This document shows positions 16,679 to 26,300 of a DNA stretch of 64,000 bases, piece after piece. Location of the stretch: the NCBI RefSeq assembly GCF_029893085.1, contig NZ_JARXWI010000001.1, forward strand, positions 62,001 through 126,000. Direction: 5' to 3'. Each line of letters begins with the position of its first letter. Within the stretch, counting starts at the first letter, position 1. A program made the translations under genes and the position numbers. The stretch comes from Parabacteroides sp. PFB2-10. Its GTDB lineage: Bacteria > Bacteroidota > Bacteroidia > Bacteroidales > Tannerellaceae. The notes under the pieces were generated by a model. The model was not told the origin of the DNA, ran no database searches, and saw only the letters and a list, made by a program, of their open reading frames with translations.

Positions 16679-16686
16679 CAAACCTA
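16679..16686 (-). promoter_or_regulatory. Possible -7 box (TAGGTTTG)
   Basis: On the minus strand the bases read TAGGTTTG, which fits TAnnTTTG, 54 bp before the start of the small exported helical protein. No -33 element was recognised. Confidence 0.35.
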
Positions 16687-16811
16687 TCTTCATTTGGTTT
16701 AATATGAAGATAAAGAATTAACAATTCGAACTTCAGAAAACTTGACTATTTCGGTAACATTCCCCCTTCCCTGCGGAAAGTGTAAGAGGGAGGCATTATC
16801 TTAAAAGCGCT

Positions 16812-17672
16812 TTAGAAGCAGCGGATATAGCCCACCGAGAGTGTGTCGTAGAGTTTATCCCGGAATCCTTTATCGTAACGAAGCGATAGAATGTTTTTCT
16901 TGTATTCAAAGCGCAAGTTGTTGCGCCATTGCATCGGACTGTCACCATTCTCTTTATAACCGTCGAAACCAACCAGTTCGGTCGACAGGGTCACCGGACG
17001 ATATTTGGCTGTCAACCCGCCCCCATAAGCGATCGCATCGTTCTGACGATGCACCAGGTCATTGGTCATCCAGCAATAAAAACCAAAAAGTGCCTGTATG
17101 CGCAACGAAAATCCCCCGGGTGTCGCTTTGACGAGGTCTTTCCCCAGGTTTACATCAAACCAATAGGCGGCTGCATCCGTATAACGTGCGTCGCAAAGGC
17201 GTCCCCCGCTGGCGGATTTCAGGTTAATTGTTACCATGGCATCCAGCCATTTCTCACTGGTCAATACCTGGAAAAAGGAGCTGATAATCACATCACCGTG
17301 ACAGGTGATCGGACTTTTGGTGCCTACGGCAAAACGCTCGTCGCGCGTTTCCGGCGTCATTTCATATTCCTCAAAAAAGCGCAAGCTCACCTCCACACCG
17401 GCACGCCCTTTCACAAAAGGCAATAGAGCGCGGGCATAGCCATTTGTTGTCTTATCGCCTGAATAATAATGGTATTCGCCTCGTACCTCCACCTCATAAC
17501 GCGTAGGGACTTTCCCCGAGCGCATCTCCGGCAGCGGAAAAGCATTGGGACCAAAATAGCGGGGAGAATAGATCAGCAATTCTGTTTTGTCACGCCAGCT
17601 ACCTTCTCCTTTTGCAGCAAAAACAGTTAGGGCAAACAAACCGATAATGAATAGATATTTCTTGAAATGCAC
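16812..17672 (-). CDS. Putative outer-membrane beta-barrel protein, unknown function
   Basis: This 286-residue protein has a signal peptide (MHFKKYLFIIGLFALTVFAAKG). Its body is made of alternating amphipathic strands (RYEVEVRGEYHYYSGDKTTNGYARALLPF, AGVEVSLRFFEEYEMT, VTLSTELVGFDGY, NNLRFEYKKNILSLRYDKGF). It ends with YIRCF, where a penultimate or terminal aromatic is usual for barrels. The strand pattern suggests a small barrel seen in Bacteroidales as hypothetical protein. A TATCTTTG box lies 26 bp before its start on the same strand. Confidence 0.75.
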   Translation of the reverse strand: MHFKKYLFIIGLFALTVFAAKGEGSWRDKTELLIYSPRYFGPNAFPLPEMRSGKVPTRYEVEVRGEYHYYSGDKTTNGYARALLPFVKGRAGVEVSLRFFEEYEMTPETRDERFAVGTKSPITCHGDVIISSFFQVLTSEKWLDAMVTINLKSASGGRLCDARYTDAAAYWFDVNLGKDLVKATPGGFSLRIQALFGFYCWMTNDLVHRQNDAIAYGGGLTAKYRPVTLSTELVGFDGYKENGDSPMQWRNNLRFEYKKNILSLRYDKGFRDKLYDTLSVGYIRCF

Positions 17673-17698
17673 GCTCGTCTTTTTTTTCTTGTAAAGGG

Positions 17699-17706
17699 CA
17701 AAGATA
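17699..17706 (-). promoter_or_regulatory. Bacteroidetes -7 box for the barrel-protein gene
   Basis: The minus strand reads TATCTTTG here. The box is well placed for the barrel-protein gene; a -33 element is not obvious. Confidence 0.5.
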
Positions 17707-17775
17707 ATTATTTCCGCCCGAATCCACCCTCATAGCGCCTTTCAATTGACAGGAATCAATGGATTAGAAAAACAA

Positions 17776-17809
17776 ACCGCCCCATTTCTGCAAGCAGGAA
17801 TGGGGCGGT
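17776..17809 (-). terminator. Intrinsic terminator of asd
   Basis: A 16-bp stem with one G-T wobble (17776-17791 with 17794-17809) is followed on the minus strand by TTTGTTTTT. It begins 22 bp after the asd stop codon. Confidence 0.88.
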
Positions 17810-17830
17810 CGATAAAAGATCGTTGATTTC

Positions 17831-18841
17831 TTACTTGATATTACCTACCTTGATCAGGTATTCGGCAATCTGAACGGCATTGAGGGCAGCCCCTTTCTTG
17901 ATCTGGTCGCTAACGGTCCAGAAGGTTAATCCGTTCGGGTTCGCCAGGTCTTTGCGGATACGGCCTACATAAACAGGGTCTTTTCCTGTGATATCCAACG
18001 GCATCGGATAGTCTTTGTTGGCCGGATCGTCCTGAAGGATGATGCCTTCGAAGTTAGCAAACGCATTCTTTGCCTCTTCTACGCTGATCGGACGTTCGGT
18101 TTCCAGCCAGGTAGCTTCGCTATGGGCACGCATCACCGGAACACGTACACAGGTCGCACTCACTTCGATATCGGAATGCATGATCTTACGTGTTTCGTTA
18201 TACATCTTCATCTCTTCCTTCGTATATCCGTTGTCGGTAAACACATCAACCTGTGGAATCAGGTTGTAAGCCAACTGATAGGCAAACTTCTCGATGGTCG
18301 GCTCTTCGCCTTTCAACAGTTGTTCGTATTGTTTCACCAATTCGGCCATCGCCGTTGCTCCGGCACCACTGGCAGCCTGATAGGTCGATACATGTACACG
18401 ACGGATATGCGACAGCTGTTCGATTGCTTTCAGGGCAACCACCATCTGAATCGTCGTACAGTTCGGGTTGGCAATAATACCACGGGGACGATCGAGGGCA
18501 TCTTCCGGATTTACTTCGGGCACCACCAAAGGCACATTATTATCCATACGGAATGCACTCGAGTTATCGATCATCACCGCACCGTGCTTCGTAATCGTTT
18601 CGGCGAATTCAACAGAGGTGCCTCCGCCAGCCGATGTAAAAGCAATATCCACTCCCTTGAAGTCGTCGTTATGTTTCAGTTCCTTGACGGTGTACTGTTT
18701 ATCACCAAAGGTATAAACACATCCGGCACTGCGAGATGAGCCAAAAAGCACCAGCTCATCCATCGGGAAGTTTCTTTCGTCGAGCACACGCAGGAATTCC
18801 TGCCCTACGGCTCCACTTACTCCAACAATTGCTACTTTCAT
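17831..18841 (-). CDS. asd: Aspartate-semialdehyde dehydrogenase
   Basis: This 336-residue enzyme makes L-aspartate 4-semialdehyde from aspartyl phosphate with NADPH, the shared step to lysine/diaminopimelate, threonine and methionine. The Rossmann motif is at the very N-terminus ([19 protein letters not shown]). The catalytic cysteine lies in [10 protein letters not shown], and the phosphate/substrate histidine in [10 protein letters not shown]. The ATG at 18841 starts directly at the Rossmann strand; the GTG three codons upstream would add only MLK. The gene is divergent from the lamin-tail gene and monocistronic, ending at a strong terminator. Confidence 0.96.
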   Translation of the reverse strand: MKVAIVGVSGAVGQEFLRVLDERNFPMDELVLFGSSRSAGCVYTFGDKQYTVKELKHNDDFKGVDIAFTSAGGGTSVEFAETITKHGAVMIDNSSAFRMDNNVPLVVPEVNPEDALDRPRGIIANPNCTTIQMVVALKAIEQLSHIRRVHVSTYQAASGAGATAMAELVKQYEQLLKGEEPTIEKFAYQLAYNLIPQVDVFTDNGYTKEEMKMYNETRKIMHSDIEVSATCVRVPVMRAHSEATWLETERPISVEEAKNAFANFEGIILQDDPANKDYPMPLDITGKDPVYVGRIRKDLANPNGLTFWTVSDQIKKGAALNAVQIAEYLIKVGNIK

Positions 18842-18856
18842 TTTGAGCACGATTAA

Positions 18857-18887
18857 TTTGATTAATAAATATAAAATGATATCTTTG
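18857..18887 (+). promoter_or_regulatory. Bacteroidetes promoter TTTG-N19-TATCTTTG
   Basis: TTTG (18857-18860), a 19-bp spacer and TATCTTTG (18880-18887) form a full consensus promoter reading toward the lamin-tail gene. A second TATCTTTG lies at 18899-18906. Transcription would start near 18894, about 80 nt before the start codon. Confidence 0.78.
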
Positions 18888-18940
18888 TCTTACCCAGATA
18901 TCTTTGTTTCTTCCTCTGACATAGAGTCTTAATTGGGGTG

Positions 18941-18948
18941 CAAAGATA
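18941..18948 (-). promoter_or_regulatory. Bacteroidetes -7 box for asd
   Basis: Read on the minus strand the bases are TATCTTTG, about 100 bp before the asd start. It overlaps the leader of the divergent lamin-tail transcript, so the two transcripts overlap in opposite directions. No clear -33 match was found. Confidence 0.5.
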
Positions 18949-18975
18949 ATCAATTTAACTTAAACCGCTACGACT

Positions 18976-21225
18976 ATGAAACATTTTTATCTTTTTTGGG
19001 CGCTTTTGCTTCCATTTTGTTTATCCGCACAGTTAACCGAATCATTCGACGGGGAGAAGATCGATTCCCGGAATCCCTGGCAGGGTGATACCAGCCATTT
19101 CAGAATCACCCCGGAGAAAGAATTGCGGTTACATACCAACGCGACAAAAAGCGAAAAAATGCTTTATATCCGCTCGGTCTCCCTCCTTGGCAACACTTGG
19201 GAGGGGAAAGTAAGAAACGGAAGTGTCGGAAGCTATAATAACTGCTTTCATTTCTATTTATGGTGTGAGAATGCAAATCCGGCACAAAGCGGTTACGCCC
19301 TCCTATTGCGAATGGGAAATAGCAAAAACATAGACTTACGTTGGAAAAGAGGGAATATTAGTGAGAATACACTGATAACGGGACGGACTCTTTTCGAAAA
19401 AGCAAACCAGGATGTTTACTTCCGAGTAACGACCGATCAGGATAGCCTCTGCACTCTTTACAGCAAAACCGAAGGCGACACAGACTATGTAGAAGAAGGA
19501 AAGGTGACCCTGGACTCAGGAAATGCCTCCGGATACTATATGATCGTAGTTAAGTATTCAGGTGACCATGCCAAAAATAAATACATCGACGATCTCTTTA
19601 TTGAATCGTACACCCCTTACAAAGAAGAACCTCCCACGCCAACCGATCCTCCCCGGCTGACATGGCTGGAACAAGATGGAGACACCGCCGTTATACTGAC
19701 GTTCGACCAGCCGGTCTATGCCAATGAAGGCATTTTTGTGATGAGCGAATTAGGCAGAACCGATATCATCTACCAAACCGACGACGGGCTACTGGTGCGT
19801 CCGGTATGGCCGCAAGGCTTTACGGATCAAAAAACCTACACCCTCTCCTACTCCAACCTGTATGATGCAAACCGATCCAGCGCATTCCGGGGTGAATGTA
19901 GTTTCACAGCCGTATGTAAATCGTTTGCCAAAGGCAGTCTCTTGTTTAATGAAATTATGGCCGATCCCAACCTGCTGACGGCATTGCCGCAGACGGAATA
20001 TGTAGAACTGCTGAATCTCTCCGGCGAAGCCATCGAAATGGAGGGATGGACTTTTGTTTACGACAGCCGGGAGGTGACACTGAAGCAGTCAACCCTCCTC
20101 CCCGATCATTACCTGATCTTATACCGCGAAGGGCAAACGATCGCAACAGGGGACAAAGGAAAAGGAATGCCTTTGCTGAACTTTCCCGCGCAACTGGCAA
20201 ACGAGGGCAAACGACTTCAATTAAAAGATCCGTGGGGTAAATTGATCGATGAGGTCACCTACGGAAAAGCGATACCCGGAAAATCTTGGGAAAGAGGCAC
20301 TGACGGCTGGTATATCTCCACAGATCCGAAAGGAGGAACACCCGGAAGCAGCAACTCCGACCCCTATTACATACCGGAAGAGCCCGAGCCGGAGCAGCCG
20401 CCGGTAGCACCTTTTACCCTTGTGTTCAATGAATTATTACCCAATCCATATACCAATGAAGAGGAGTATATCGAATTATACAACCGCTCCGGTGAAGAGA
20501 TCGCGCTGACAGGACTGGCCATTGCCACCCGAAAAAGCGACGGAAGCCTGAATACATCCTATCATCTGACACCCCTCCCTCCGATACAAGCGGGAGCGTA
20601 TCTCTTACTTAGCAAATCGGCCGCCAGTGTCGCCCGGCGATACACGATCCTCTATCCGGAACATATCCATGAGGTGAAACTGCCTATTCTCAACAACGAA
20701 GGATCGAACCTTGTGCTTTTCCGGACGGCCGACGGCGTGGTGATCGACGAAGTCTCCTATTCGCCCCAATGGCACGACAGCTCGATAAAAGAAAATAAAG
20801 GAGTTGCCCTTGAGCGGATCGATCCAGACAAGCCGACCCAAGACGAAACGAATTGGACATCAGCCGCGGCCACGGCCGGCCACGGCACACCCGGCTACCG
20901 CAACTCCCAATACCTTCAGCCGAAAGACGATGATCCGTCGGGCATAGAGAAACCCTTGTATTCAAAAGAAACCGAATCGTACTCCATCCAATACGACTTG
21001 GAACAGGCGGGGTATAAATGTCGAGGCTCTATCTATGACCTATCCGGCAGGATCGTATCAGAGATAAATAACAACGAGCTATTGGGCAGCTCCGGCAGCC
21101 TGACCTGGAACGGCAAAGGAAAGAACGGTGAAAAGCTACCACCGGGACCCTACATCCTTTACATCGAACTCTACCATGACAACGGCGACACAAAACGATT
21201 CAAAGAGGTCTTCTTAGTCTATTAA
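18976..21225 (+). CDS. Secreted protein with two lamin-tail domains
   Basis: This 749-residue protein has a signal peptide (MKHFYLFWALLLPFCLSAQ). Residues about 20-215 resemble a concanavalin/lectin-like beta-sandwich. Two lamin-tail domains follow, near 315-440 (LLFNEIMADPN...TEYVELLNLSGEAIEMEGW) and 485-620 (LVFNELLPNPYTNEEEYIELYNRSGEEIALTG). The C-terminus (SIYDLSGRIVSEI...LTWNGKGKNGEKLPPGPYILYIEL) is a FlgD-Ig/CHU_C-like module. Bacterial lamin-tail proteins are usually cell-surface or secreted, but their role is unclear. It has its own consensus promoter; no strong terminator was seen after it. Confidence 0.87.
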   Translation: MKHFYLFWALLLPFCLSAQLTESFDGEKIDSRNPWQGDTSHFRITPEKELRLHTNATKSEKMLYIRSVSLLGNTWEGKVRNGSVGSYNNCFHFYLWCENANPAQSGYALLLRMGNSKNIDLRWKRGNISENTLITGRTLFEKANQDVYFRVTTDQDSLCTLYSKTEGDTDYVEEGKVTLDSGNASGYYMIVVKYSGDHAKNKYIDDLFIESYTPYKEEPPTPTDPPRLTWLEQDGDTAVILTFDQPVYANEGIFVMSELGRTDIIYQTDDGLLVRPVWPQGFTDQKTYTLSYSNLYDANRSSAFRGECSFTAVCKSFAKGSLLFNEIMADPNLLTALPQTEYVELLNLSGEAIEMEGWTFVYDSREVTLKQSTLLPDHYLILYREGQTIATGDKGKGMPLLNFPAQLANEGKRLQLKDPWGKLIDEVTYGKAIPGKSWERGTDGWYISTDPKGGTPGSSNSDPYYIPEEPEPEQPPVAPFTLVFNELLPNPYTNEEEYIELYNRSGEEIALTGLAIATRKSDGSLNTSYHLTPLPPIQAGAYLLLSKSAASVARRYTILYPEHIHEVKLPILNNEGSNLVLFRTADGVVIDEVSYSPQWHDSSIKENKGVALERIDPDKPTQDETNWTSAAATAGHGTPGYRNSQYLQPKDDDPSGIEKPLYSKETESYSIQYDLEQAGYKCRGSIYDLSGRIVSEINNNELLGSSGSLTWNGKGKNGEKLPPGPYILYIELYHDNGDTKRFKEVFLVY

Positions 21226-21318
21226 AATGAAAGGATCAAACGGCAGATCCTCTACCATGAAAATCAGACAATTATAATGGCTGCAAATATCGTCTTTTAT
21301 CAATCTTAAGAAGATAAA

Positions 21319-21891
21319 TCAAAACAAAAGAGAAAGAAAACCGGATTGCCTTAGGTACTCGTATAAACCTCTCAAAGCTCTGCGAATATGATCTTCGACG
21401 GTTTTAATACTTATATTCAGTGTCTGAGCTATTTCTCTGTTTTTCAGATTTTCCTCCCGGCTCAACCGGAATACTTTCCGGCACTGGTCAGGCAACGTTT
21501 CCACATAGGAATTTATGGCACCCGATATTTCTTTCAACAATAAGGAATCCTGTTGATTATAAGAGACTATTTCCTTATGTAATAGCAGGTCTACCGAGCA
21601 TTTATCCACTTCCACCTTATGAGGAAGGGATGTCAAATAAGTAATAGATCGATTATACACGGCTTTATAAAGATAAGGTTTGATTGATTCGCTAAAGTCC
21701 AACACATCTTTTTTCATCCATAAAGAAAGAAATACATCCTGAACCACATCCTCAGCAGCCTGCTTGTCATTCACTTTTTTAAAAGCATAAGCCAAAAGTA
21801 AATCATAGGAATCATGAAACAATTCTTCAAAGAAGAGCAGTTTGCTTTCATTCGCATTCTTTGTATTTGTAGACCTCCCTTTGGATTTCAT
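21319..21891 (-). CDS. ECF RNA polymerase sigma factor (PUL-type)
   Basis: The chosen ATG gives 190 residues. Region 2 is FFEELFHDSYDLLLAYAFKKVNDKQAAEDVVQDVFLSLW and region 4 is LPDQCRKVFRLSREENLKNREIAQTLNISIKTVEDHIRRAL. An earlier in-frame start at 21939 adds MYICKSNTYVERENKA, but a minus-strand TATATTTG box (21929-21936) would start transcription inside that extension, which favours the later ATG. It is divergent from a FecR-type anti-sigma gene and a SusC with an STN domain, the usual trans-envelope regulatory set for a nutrient locus. Confidence 0.92.
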   Translation of the reverse strand: MKSKGRSTNTKNANESKLLFFEELFHDSYDLLLAYAFKKVNDKQAAEDVVQDVFLSLWMKKDVLDFSESIKPYLYKAVYNRSITYLTSLPHKVEVDKCSVDLLLHKEIVSYNQQDSLLLKEISGAINSYVETLPDQCRKVFRLSREENLKNREIAQTLNISIKTVEDHIRRALRGLYEYLRQSGFLSLLF

Positions 21892-21928
21892 TGCCTTATT
21901 TTCTCTCTCTACATACGTGTTGCTTTTA

Positions 21929-21936
21929 CAAATATA
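21929..21936 (-). promoter_or_regulatory. -7 box (TATATTTG) for the ECF sigma gene
   Basis: The minus strand reads TATATTTG, fitting TAnnTTTG. A start near 21922 leaves a leader of about 30 nt to the ATG at 21891. No convincing -33 element is present at the usual distance. Confidence 0.45.
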
Positions 21937-22014
21937 CATATAATTATCTCTTAGTCCGTTTATCTTCCAACACCTTCCCCCTTTTGTCAGTTCGCACTAT
22001 TTGTTTTCAACCTC

Positions 22015-22156
22015 CAAAATGTTAAAATATCGATTGTAAGCAAAACGACTGTTTTGCTTACAAATCCATACGTTAAAAAGTGTTTCTCCCGGGAGTTTAT
22101 GAAAAAAGTCCCGCCTTTTTGCACGCAAAGTCCCGCAAAAATTACAAATCGTAAAT
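22015..22156 (+). repeat. Dispersed three-hairpin intergenic repeat, copy 2
   Basis: Stem 1 is 13 bp (22034-22046 with 22051-22063) with loop GACT. The linker matches copy 1 base for base across the TACGTTAAAAAGTG...CCCGGGAG stretch. Stem 2 is weaker here (CGGGAGTTT with AAAGTCCCG, one G-G mismatch) and is followed by CCTTTTT. The tail ends with TTAC-AAATC-GTAA. The element fills much of the divergent sigma/FecR region. Apart from it and the sigma -7 box, nothing else was seen in 21940-22251. Confidence 0.88.
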
Positions 22157-22251
22157 GGGGGGTTTTATCGAAAAGATGCAAATTAACTTTTTTTACCATA
22201 TTAAAATACAGGGTAAGTGCCTATTTTCCGGTGATAGGATAAAACAACAAC

Positions 22252-23244
22252 ATGGATAGCATTATTATTAAATATTTGAGCGGCGAGGCTTCCGAAGAAG
22301 AAAAACAGACATTATATGCTTGGATAAAGGAAAAAGAAGAAAACAATCACTATTTTTCCAACGTCCGCGATCTTTGGATAACATCCAATACCCTTTTGTC
22401 GAGCAAGAAAGAGGGCGATAGCAAATTTCCGGCATTTAGGGAGAAAGTATTAAAAATGGATCATTCCCGGAGACAGAAAAACACCCGCCTGGCCATGATA
22501 CGATGGTCGGCGGCAGCCGTCATTTTATTGATCTGCTCCCTCAGCACCTATTTCTGGGGAAAGAAAGAGGTCAATGAACCCAACCACATCATGGAGCAAG
22601 CAGTCACCATGAATCAAACGGTTATCGGCAATACCAAGAAGGCGATCAATCTGCCCGACGGATCGGTGGTTTGGTTGAATGCCAATAGTAGACTCAGCTT
22701 TCCGGAAACTTTTTCTTCTGAAGAGAGGCGGGTGAAATTAGAAGGGGAGGGGTATTTTGAAGTGACACATAACCAAGAAGCTCCTTTCTTTGTCGAAACA
22801 GACCATATGGTTATTAAAGTATTAGGAACCACATTCGATGTACACAGTTATACCAACCGTTCAATTTCTGAAACAGTTCTTCTGTCAGGGAAAGTGGAGG
22901 TACACCTATCCACAGGCAAACCGATAACACTCTTTCCCAACCAAAAAATATCCTACCATAAAGAAACGGAAGACTACACACTCGAAGAGGTCGATGCGTC
23001 GGAATATGCTATCTGGACAAATGAAAAACTGATCATGGCCAGTGAAGAATTAGGAACAATCTTCCGTAAACTGGAAAGATGGTATGATATCCGGATACTA
23101 TATGATGAAACCATACCTGTTCATGCCAAGTATTCTCTTACAATAAGAGATGAATCCAAGGAAGAGATGTTGCGTTCGCTGTCTATTATTGCTCCTATCA
23201 GTTACCAGATAAACAAAGATACGATTACCATGACAAGAAAATAG
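22252..23244 (+). CDS. FecR-family anti-sigma factor
   Basis: This 330-residue single-pass inner-membrane protein has a cytoplasmic N-terminal sigma-binding part (about 1-80, KYLSGEASEEEKQTLYAWIKEKEENN). A membrane helix follows (WSAAAVILLICSLSTYFW, about 84-101), then a periplasmic FecR domain (KAINLPDGSVVWLNANSRLSFPE...RRVKLEGEGYFEVTHNQEAPFFVET...KVLGTTFDVHSY) and a C-terminal DUF4974-like STN-contacting region. It should hold the divergent ECF sigma factor inactive until the SusC protein downstream signals that substrate is bound. Confidence 0.95.
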   Translation: MDSIIIKYLSGEASEEEKQTLYAWIKEKEENNHYFSNVRDLWITSNTLLSSKKEGDSKFPAFREKVLKMDHSRRQKNTRLAMIRWSAAAVILLICSLSTYFWGKKEVNEPNHIMEQAVTMNQTVIGNTKKAINLPDGSVVWLNANSRLSFPETFSSEERRVKLEGEGYFEVTHNQEAPFFVETDHMVIKVLGTTFDVHSYTNRSISETVLLSGKVEVHLSTGKPITLFPNQKISYHKETEDYTLEEVDASEYAIWTNEKLIMASEELGTIFRKLERWYDIRILYDETIPVHAKYSLTIRDESKEEMLRSLSIIAPISYQINKDTITMTRK

Positions 23245-23308
23245 ATAAGTCGTCTAACTTAAAAAATCTAATGCCTATGAAATAAGAGAATCCGTTTCTA
23301 AAAAGAAA

Positions 23309-23368
23309 TTAGGCAAGTGGGTCGAGCACCTGCCTAATAAAAGCTTAATTCAGTCCTCGTATGAGGAC
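23309..23368 (+). promoter_or_regulatory. Two leader hairpins between the fecR-like gene and susC-like gene
   Basis: The 152-bp gap contains TTAGGCA (23309-23315) pairing with TGCCTAA (23331-23337), and GTCCTC-GTAT-GAGGAC (23353-23368). Neither is followed by a T-run, so they are not clear terminators. They could shape the susC-type leader or mark a processing or antisense-RNA target. Confidence 0.4.
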
Positions 23369-23396
23369 AGTATGTTAAATTAAACAATACAAATGT

Positions 23397-26300
23397 ATGA
23401 AAAAAATAATAAGAAAGATGAAGTTGGTCGTTTTCTTTGCCGCCTTTTTCATATGCCAGGTTTCTGCTATTGAAAGTAAAGCCCAGCATACAACGGTAGA
23501 TCTTCATATGGAAAATGCCACCTTATTAAGTGTGATTCAAAGTATAGAGAGCCAAACAGATTATGTATTCTTTTACAGCAATGAAGAAATCGATCTGAAT
23601 AAAACGGTAAATATCCATATTCAAAAAGGAAAAATCAATGAGATCCTGGATAATATCCTCTCTCCTTATGCCTATACAATCGAAGAAAAAAGGATTCACA
23701 TCATTCCACATATCCTTCAAAACAAACGACAAATCACTGGTACTGTGACTGACCAGAAGGGACAGCCTATCATTGGAGCTACCGTTATGGAAAAGGGGAC
23801 AACGTATGGAGTCGTTACAGATATAAACGGTATCTATACCATTCAGGTCGACAATAACGCGACTCTCCTTTTCAGATATATAGGAATGCGGCAGGAAGAG
23901 GTCGCTGTTCGAGGGAGATCTTCCATTGACATCGTTTTGAAAGAATTAGTTTCCGAACTAAGTGAAGTAACGGTCACCGCACTGGGGATCAAGAAAGAAA
24001 GACGCTCTCTGGGATATGCCACACAAGAACTTACCGGAAGTGCCGTACAGGTGTCGCATGAAAACAATCTTGTGAATGCTTTATCCGGAAAACTGGCCGG
24101 TGTCCAGATCACAAACACATCCGGTGGCGTTGCTTCTTCCGCACGTATCGTCATACGCGGAGCCAAGTCACTATCGGGAAACAACCAGCCGCTTTTCGTT
24201 GTCGACGGCGTGCCGGTGCATAACTCCAACTCCTCCACATTCCTGTATGGCGGTGTAGACTACGGTAATGAAATCAGCGATATTGACCCGAACAACATCG
24301 AATCGGTCAATGTATTGAAAGGGGCTAACGCAGCAGCGCTTTATGGTTCGCGTGCAGCAAACGGAGTAATCCTGATCACGACCAAGTCTGCAGAAAAAGC
24401 CGATAAGGGTGTCGGTGTTACTTTCACGAGTAATATCGGGCTGAACAATGTAAAATACATCCCCAAGCTGCAAAATAAGTATGGCCGAGGTCTGAATGGT
24501 GAATATAACTATGTGGACGGTGTAGGCGGTGGATTAAATGATAGCAATAGCGAAAGCTGGGGGCCTCCTTTAGACGGACGCTTGGTAGACCAATGGTTCG
24601 GAAAACAACAGCCTTGGGTGGCCAGGCCTAATAATGTGAAAGACTTCTTCCAGATGGGCACAGTATTTACGAACGATATCTCCATCACACAGAAATCAGA
24701 TAAAGTCAATACGCGTATAAGCTTCGGCGATTACCGGGAAAAAGGCACCCTGCCCAATACGGATCAGGTAAAAAATACCATCAATATCAACAACTCTATC
24801 AATATCGTAAAAGGACTTGATTTCGATATGAGCGCCAGCTATATCAACCTGACCAATGACAACCTGTCGCAGGGAGGATATACCGGTGGTAATTTTATGA
24901 ATACAGTGATTTGGGGAGGTCGTGAGATGGATTGGAGCAGACAAAAAGATTATATCAATAAAGACGGCAGTCAGAAAAATATGTATAGCCCTTTTGACGA
25001 TAATCCTTATTTTCTTTATAACAAAAATACAAACTCACGCAAAAGACAGCGTTTGTTTGGTAACATAAGCCTGAAATGGCAGATCACCGATTGGTTGAAT
25101 GTAATGGGACGTGTCGGACTGGATACTTATGCTGAGCACCGGAAAAGTGTGACTGATGCTTTCACTGCATCTGTTGAACAAGCCGGACATGGCGGTAAGT
25201 TCTCTATGTCTGAACAGAATTATCAGGAGCTGAACTTCGATTTTATTGCATCCTTCAATAAAAGCTTCCTGGAGAAATGGGATCTCTCAGCCGATGTGGG
25301 CGCCAATCTGCGGAAGAACAACGCACGCTATGTCTCGCTTGGTGCCAATGAATTAGTTATTGACAATTTGTTTAACATCAGCAACGTAAAAGGAAATCCG
25401 ACACGGAGCAACAGCACTACGGAATATGAAAACCAGGGAGTATTCGGACAGGTAAATATCGGATATGGTAAATTTATCTATCTCAACGCAACAGCGCGCA
25501 ACGACTGGTCGTCTACATTGCCAAAAGAAAACTGGTCATACTTTTATCCTTCGGCCGGTTTGAGCTTGCTGCTGAATGATTTATTTAAAATAGAATCTAA
25601 GATACTCTCCTATTCTAAAATCAGATACAACTGGGCGCAGGTAGGTAATGCTACATCACCTTATGCGCTGACCGGCATATACAGCTCTGCTGATGCATGG
25701 GAGAAATATCCGGTTTACAGCGCGCCTACCGAATTGCCTCCAATCAATCTGAAGCCCGAAATTACGACATCAAGTGAAGTAGGCTTGGATTTGGTATTTT
25801 TTATGAACCGATTAACGCTGGATGCAACTTGGTATTCCGGTTCTTCTAAGAATCAGATCCTATCGATCACCACTTCTGCAGCCTCCGGAAATCTGCGGCA
25901 AAAGGTAAATGCCGGCGAGATAAAGAACTCCGGCATCGAGGTCAAACTGGGAGGGACTCCTGTTCTAACAAAAGACTTCCGTTGGGATCTGACACTCAAC
26001 TGGTCGAAGAATAAGAGCGAGATCGTAGATCTCTATCCGGGTATCGACAGCTATACCATAGGAGGCATCTGGGGATGTAACGTCCTGGCCAAACCGGGAG
26101 GTACTTACGGAGACATCTACCACCGCCCTTTTGCAAGAGACGAAGCGGGAAATGTTATTATAGGAGCGAACGGCGTTCCGCAAGCAGCCGTAAATGTGGA
26201 TAAATTAGGGACGATCAACCCCGACTGGTTGGCTGGATTAATGAGCTCATTTACGTACAAAAATCTTACATTGAACGTGTTGTTCGATATGCGTAAAGGG

